A DNA stretch of 64,000 nucleotides from Icerya purchasi (taxonomy: Eukaryota > Arthropoda > Insecta > Hemiptera > Monophlebidae): positions 58,224,864 through 58,288,863 of the forward strand of contig CM077115.1 in the NCBI GenBank assembly GCA_039619475.1, written 5' to 3'. The notes beneath the pieces are model-generated. The model saw only the letters and a list, made by a program, of their open reading frames with translations. It was not told the DNA's origin and ran no database searches. A program made the position numbers and the translations under genes. How positions within the stretch are numbered: position 1 is the first letter of the stretch; each line of letters starts with the position of its first letter. Of the stretch, positions 61,301-64,000 are shown one piece after another.

Positions 61301-63780
61301 AGAATATACGACGAGGGCTGCAATAATGAAATATGCTAAACCTATAACCCCACTAAACCGCACATTTGTTTACTAAAACTTGTTTAACTTATGCGTTTTA
61401 CAAAAAATCGGTTAGATCGTCATTCATTGCAAATTCACCACTCGAGGATGTTGATTAAAATCTGGCCCGAGTAAAATCCCCGTATGATTTTACTATTTTT
61501 TTTCACGAAACATTTTTACCTTTTAGGCCTAATTACACTATCTAAAGAGTAATATGCTTGCAGTTAAATTTTAAGTATACTTTAAACTTTAAATAATAAT
61601 CTCGAAATTTCTAACTAAAATGGCTGCTCGCATTGTATCCTAAATTGTAATATTAATCGCGACATTAATATTTTCATATATTTGAAAATATTCTTTTTTC
61701 TTTTAATAATAACATCTATTCTAATATGTAACACACTGATATTATAAAATTATATTAAAGTTTGTTGTTACCACTGACGCAAATAAGTTAATGTAGAAAG
61801 TTCATTCAAGCTCCAAGTTATAATTCAACCAAATTTATTGACAACCAGTTATTGATTAATTTTCTTTGAAAAAAAAAAAGTCAACATTTTACGAACAAGT
61901 TTATTGAAAGAAACAACAACCGGTTATTAGTAACTTTTCTTTTCTCTTTCAAATACGAATTAACAATTTTATAAACAAGGTCATTATTAACAAAAACACA
62001 ATTTTTTCTATCAAAATTTTGTAACTTTTACAAAAAAATTTGTGGTAATTTTGAAAAACTGAAAACAAAATGCACAACGGGGATTTTTAAATAAGTATTA
62101 AAGTTAAAATTAGTCAACAATTTGCCTCGAAATTAATGCTTACGAATCTTAGCAACTTTAAAAGGTTTATTTATTTAATGCGTCCGGGTTTTTAATGAAT
62201 AATTTTCGTTCTTAATTTCTCGACAAAAATAGCAGAAATGTCAGATAATAAATGGTAGTTTCGTATAATATATCGCAGCTATTAATGATCGTATTTAGAG
62301 ACAGTTATCCGATATTTATTTTGTGTTTTAAAATATTACGAAGTTGTTTTATTTAACTTTTTTATTGTTCGGTTATATCGTTTAATATACGCAATAAAAA
62401 TTGTTGCTTTAACATGTCTCCTTAGACTAGATCGGTATCTAAAAATCTGGACTCTGTTTAATCTAAATACTTACTGAGAACGGAGACATTTCGTATAATA
62501 TAAAAAGTTAAAAGCTTTATTTCTTGAATATTTTTTACATACAATAAAATGCTTTCGATGATATATTTCAAGTTATACAATTTTTAAAAATGCATCTTTT
62601 AATTTTTAAAAAAATAAAGTAAAATAAATAATTTTTTTGCATTTAATCGGCGTTGTCTAATAAATACAGTTTTATATGTCTACCATTAGTAGTACTACAT
62701 CGTTCCCGTGTATAATTATACACATCTGATGCATTTGCTTATAATTTTATTAATCAAACAAGAACAGTTTAGTTATTTTTCTGTTTTACCGTACTATAAT
62801 ATGGAAGTAGATAAATATTAATCAGTTTTGAAAACGAGTTTGCAGTAATAACGTAAACTGCTTTAAAAAAAACAAAAAAAACAAAAAAAAAAACAAATGT
62901 ACTAACCAATCAAATGAGTCCAAATATTAACAGTTTCCGTGTGGAGCCGAAATACAGATTTACAACATTCTATAAATGAATTAAGAGGAGGTCTATGTTT
63001 ATCGTGAAGGTAATTATTGTCTTGCAACCATTTCGGCAAAGAATGAAAATTACAAACATTCCATATATTACGTACCAGTTCTTCCGTTTGATCTACGACA
63101 TTTTGAGCTATACAACCGATATTTACTTCGGAAGACTGTTTTGATTCATCATGTTCCTATTAATCATATACAGTTTTTTAAAAAATCGTACGAATACATA
63201 AATTACGTTCTCGATATTCATTATTACGAGTTCAACAATTTCTACTGCAATCAAAGTCAATAGGCACAGTGCGTCCTTTAAGATTTTCTACAAAAATAAA
63301 CTATCTTTATTTACTTTGTAAATAGTAAGTAGTCGGCACATTTACAAGACGTTTTACTAGTTCAGTTTTGTAACTGAACAGACTCCAAAAATATGTTGAT
63401 ATTAAAAAATTGATCACAGCTGCGCAATATAAAGGAAATGGTGACAATCGCAATGTAAGATATCCTTAATACAGTTAAATCAAAAGAATAATTAAGTAAC
63501 ATTTGCGGAATACGTTTATGTATTTTGCGGAAAGTAAATTTTATCTGGAAACAATAAAGGTAATCCTGATGCACAGATGCTAGGCCGAAAAGTTAATCGA
63601 AGAAAAAAGAAATTTACGATAACGGTGGTTTCCAGTTTACATTCATAACCAGAAATACTACTACAGCTTTTTTAAACTTACTTCTTCCGCGACGTATATA
63701 ACATCCGCTTCAGATATTTTACAGTCTTTTCGAATTAAATTATCATTTTCCGTTGCTTGAGCAGTCTCTTGTCTTTTGAC
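48550..63780 (-). CDS. AdipoR: Adiponectin receptor (PAQR family), six-exon minus-strand gene, 5' end outside window
   Basis: Join of exons 63780-63682, 63156-62907, 60687-60513, 58849-58662, 55284-55091 and 48663-48550: 1020 bp, 339 codons plus stop. Every intron is GT..AG and phases agree across all five junctions. The product is a seven-helix membrane receptor. In mammals and flies AdipoR proteins signal through AMPK/PPAR-type or insulin-linked pathways and have ceramidase-like activity; that role is family knowledge, not seen here. Seen directly: a soluble N-terminal part, RPPLNSFIECCKSVFRLHTET, the CHSE and KLDYCG segments, SFVPWLYYGF, GLSGVVPAMHY, PERFFPGKCDI and the SHQIFH end. The His of AFHIL and both His of SHQIFH match the zinc ligands known from AdipoR1; the Asp of LDYCG is also kept. 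No ATG is found in the first visible exon, so the start codon lies beyond 64000. The introns are loaded with transposons. No clear AATAAA was found just after the stop. Confidence 0.93.
48912..48962 (+). repeat. (TA)n tract abutting a mariner end
   Basis: A TA-rich run directly precedes the CGAGGTGTGG end of the truncated mariner, consistent with TA target choice. Confidence 0.9.
48963..49640 (-). mobile_element. 5'-truncated mariner fragment in the last AdipoR intron
   Basis: The TIR-like end CGAGGTGTGGCAATTAAATT follows a (TA)n tract at 48912-48962. On the minus strand the frame gives IKGVIHRKYVPPGQ, then LLHHDNVPAHLSLI, then after a frameshift DLSPCNFFLFSKMKFQLKG and a C-terminus with CFETWERRWKCCVE. 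The third catalytic Asp is Asn here (SPCNFFLF). A run of A/T inside the coding region (about 49492-49513) codes an artefactual poly-Phe. The N-terminal half and the other TIR are missing. Confidence 0.85.
49745..50580 (+). mobile_element. Non-LTR reverse transcriptase fragment in the last AdipoR intron
   Basis: The plus strand reads SYLTNRDIPLKI, then TLFILYINDLQIA (about 49890; usually GVPQGSVLSPLLF-x-IYINDL), RLFIYDFNISIFSDFSTNSM (49910) and LYDRQVYSLADKTLLKSLHS (about 50285), which resembles the RT thumb. The YxDD box is decayed to IYDF. It has many stops. It is antisense to the host gene and adjoins the truncated mariner. Confidence 0.65.
50952..51009 (+). repeat. 58-bp dispersed repeat, copy 1
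   Basis: AATAATGGCATATAATGGTT followed by TAAATTTATACTTTTGGAAAG and TCCAAATAGTC recurs at 53358-53415 with about two changes. Both copies lie in the last AdipoR intron, 2.4 kb apart, in the same orientation. They may be the ends of one element or two copies of a short repeat. Confidence 0.7.
52229..52558 (-). pseudogene. R1/TRAS-like non-LTR ORF2 fragment (post-RT region)
   Basis: The 109-codon frame reads MGATTKTIGYLSAIIIAGIK and PIEHEIQKH near the start, and LREMWNNYVGTTYQFFP near the end. The first matches the AYRT-x-S-x-x-A-x-x-V-x-AG-x-x-P segment after RT, the second the W-x-x-x-W-x-x-S-x-x-G-x-x-TY-x-F-x-P segment of R1-clade elements. RT and zinc knuckle are missing. It is in sense with AdipoR, inside its last intron. 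Confidence 0.65.
53358..53415 (+). repeat. 58-bp dispersed repeat, copy 2
   Basis: Direct copy of 50952-51009, with TTATTAAATAA for TTATAAAATAA and CAAACAGTC for CAAATAGTC. Confidence 0.7.
55091..55284 (-). CDS. AdipoR: AdipoR exon, helices 5-6
   Basis: Acceptor TTTTTCAG and donor GTAAGT bound 194 bp. It codes AVFTTFGLSGVVPAMHYLYV, a hydrophobic stretch WLILMGLLYITGAVIYIL, and RVPERFFPGKCDIF. These are diagnostic PAQR segments. It ends in phase 0 and must join a further exon beginning FQSHQIFH, which is found 6.4 kb away at 48663. Confidence 0.96.
55541..56845 (+). mobile_element. Nearly complete mariner (Tc1/mariner, DD34D) inside an AdipoR intron
   Basis: The element is about 1.3 kb with terminal inverted repeats of about 30 bp beginning CGAGGGTGATTCAAATATAA on the left; the right end reads CGAGGGTGGTTCAAATATAA in reverse complement. 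Both ends are flanked by the TA expected of this superfamily (55541-55542 and 56844-56845). It lies on the plus strand, opposite to the host gene. Full length plus high TIR identity suggest a fairly recent insertion. Confidence 0.95.
55697..56770 (+). pseudogene. Mariner transposase, inactivated by frameshifts and a stop
   Basis: The frame runs from MSEKKVPVSVAQRIVIRFLV, with a paired helix-turn-helix DNA-binding N-terminus (KTQVYEWCSAFRKG), to a C-terminus ending YLEKL. Its span is about 357 codons, normal for mariner. Catalytic Asp residues are seen in FTTDKTW, LQDNARPH and SPCDYYLF. The last two are separated by 34 residues (DD34D), one of them now a stop. Breaks: a frameshift near 56030, a second frameshift near 56450, and an in-frame TGA near 56532. 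It therefore cannot make an active enzyme. Confidence 0.93.
58662..58849 (-). CDS. AdipoR: AdipoR exon, helices 3-4
   Basis: Acceptor AAATTTAG and donor GTGAGT bound 188 bp. It codes LDYCGIAILIMVSFVPWLYY, then GFHCRVFPILFYLSSVMLLG, then TASIFLSLQEKFSQPAYRPLRT. SFVPWLYY is a family hallmark. The exon ends in phase 1 (G of an Ala codon). A mariner element (59109-60413) lies in the intron just upstream. Confidence 0.95.
59109..60413 (-). mobile_element. Second mariner (DD34D) of a different lineage in an AdipoR intron
   Basis: Inverted ends CACAGTGCGTCCCGAAAATT (left) and CACGGTGCGTCCCGAAAATT (right, reverse complement) bound 1305 bp. TA precedes the left end; the right flank is AA, so one copy of the target duplication has mutated. 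The TIR and transposase differ from those of the element at 55541-56845. It lies on the same strand as AdipoR, within the intron between the 60513-60687 and 58662-58849 exons. Confidence 0.92.
59192..60217 (-). pseudogene. Mariner transposase, frameshifted
   Basis: The start is MEKNLEQRAAIKFCF at 60217 and the end GDYFE before a TAA at 59192: a 342-codon span, typical for mariner. The middle has a helix-turn-helix region (RRVTCRSIADSLNIPKTIVQ) and the first catalytic segment NAVDESWCFAYDPETKWQSA. The later part has HDNAPAH and SPPDYFLF with 34 residues between the Asp residues. The frame is broken near 60080, between the 59566-60003 and 59316-59507 blocks, and by stops near 59316. The protein is dead. 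Confidence 0.9.
60513..60687 (-). CDS. AdipoR: AdipoR exon, helices 1-2 with CHSE motif
   Basis: Acceptor TATTGCAG and donor GTGCGT bound 175 bp. Two hydrophobic helices (CVLFLVLYTHVLL and LIFAVYFLGTIVCLGL) lead into STAFHILHCHSEYVGKLFNK. The His in AFHIL aligns with the first zinc ligand of human AdipoR1. The exon ends two bases into the Lys codon and joins cleanly to the next exon to give NKLDYCG. Confidence 0.95.
62907..63156 (-). CDS. AdipoR: AdipoR exon with the juxtamembrane region and start of helix 1
   Basis: Acceptor TTAATAG and donor GTTAGT frame 250 bp. The exon reads EHDESKQSSEVNIGC, then a stretch ending LPKWLQDNNYLHDKHRPPL, then NSFIECCKSVFRLHTETVN and IWTHLIG. The last segment is the conserved entry to the first membrane helix of PAQR proteins. 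The exon ends in phase 1 (first base of the Gly codon), which the next exon completes with GT. Confidence 0.93.
63682..63780 (-). CDS. AdipoR: AdipoR, first visible coding exon (N-terminal cytosolic part)
   Basis: This exon codes for 33 residues (VKRQETAQATENDN...YVAEE) in phase 0 at both ends. On the minus strand it is preceded by an acceptor ending in AAAG and followed by GTAAGT. It is acidic and polar, as expected for the variable cytosolic N-terminus of AdipoR. It has no initiating ATG, so at least one upstream exon is outside the window. This is the least conserved exon; it is placed by frame and splice agreement with exon 2. Confidence 0.75.
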
Positions 63781-64000
63781 CTTTAAAAATAATTAATTTA
63801 TGTAACACAGATAAAAATATACATTATACTTTACTTTTCTTTGCAAGTGTTAAATTTAAAACTTTACAATTAATAAATAACTTCTTCATATTAGAAAAAT
63901 GTGTAACATGCATTAAAAATTGTTAAACATTTAACGTTTTCTACAAACGAAAACATTAATACAATGTGATATATCTATTGTATAAATTCTGCTTGTTTAT

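Overview
This is AT-rich animal nuclear DNA with split genes, microsatellites, poly(A)/poly(T) tracts and many decayed transposable elements. It is most likely from an insect; a hemipteran is possible but cannot be proved from the sequence. There are no operons and no bacterial-type genes. Most open frames are chance frames or pieces of mobile elements.

The one host gene I can assemble with confidence is an adiponectin receptor (AdipoR, PAQR family) on the minus strand. It has six coding exons between 63780 and 48550. Its first exon(s) lie beyond the right edge of the window. The last exon (48550-48663) is only 37 codons long and sits 6.4 kb from exon 5. All splice phases agree, and the three predicted zinc-ligand histidines are present. 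Its introns hold a nearly whole mariner (55541-56845), a second mariner of another lineage (59109-60413), a truncated mariner (48963-49640), a non-LTR reverse transcriptase piece (49745-50580) and an R1-like non-LTR piece (52229-52558).

Left of the receptor (1-48.5 kb) the DNA is mostly unassigned sequence and mobile-element debris. At 1-8 kb nothing firm is seen except a 37-codon small ORF at 5993. At 8-12.7 kb there are two copies of a hAT-like miniature element in opposite orientation, one with a target duplication, and a hAT transposase scrap. The same stretch holds two head-to-head inverted repeats that each carry hammerhead-ribozyme-like core motifs. At 14.2-15.0 kb lies a broken Ty3/Gypsy gag. 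At 17.9-31.2 kb is a graveyard dominated by one non-LTR retrotransposon family (RT, RNase H and a CCHC-like 3' domain) whose sense strand is very pyrimidine-rich; six to eight fragments occur, first on the minus strand, then on the plus strand. Two tRNA-derived SINE families (27.9 and 33.9 kb; 36.7 and 42.0 kb), a large palindrome (36.37-37.49 kb), a degenerate mariner (40.77-42.01 kb) and a hAT deletion derivative that keeps the transposase dimerisation domain (44.79-45.35 kb) follow.

The best candidate for something undescribed is the pair of hammerhead-like inverted repeats. The second has 127-bp arms that read as identical, with a 20-bp spacer. Such motifs are known from Penelope-like elements, but no Penelope coding region is visible here.
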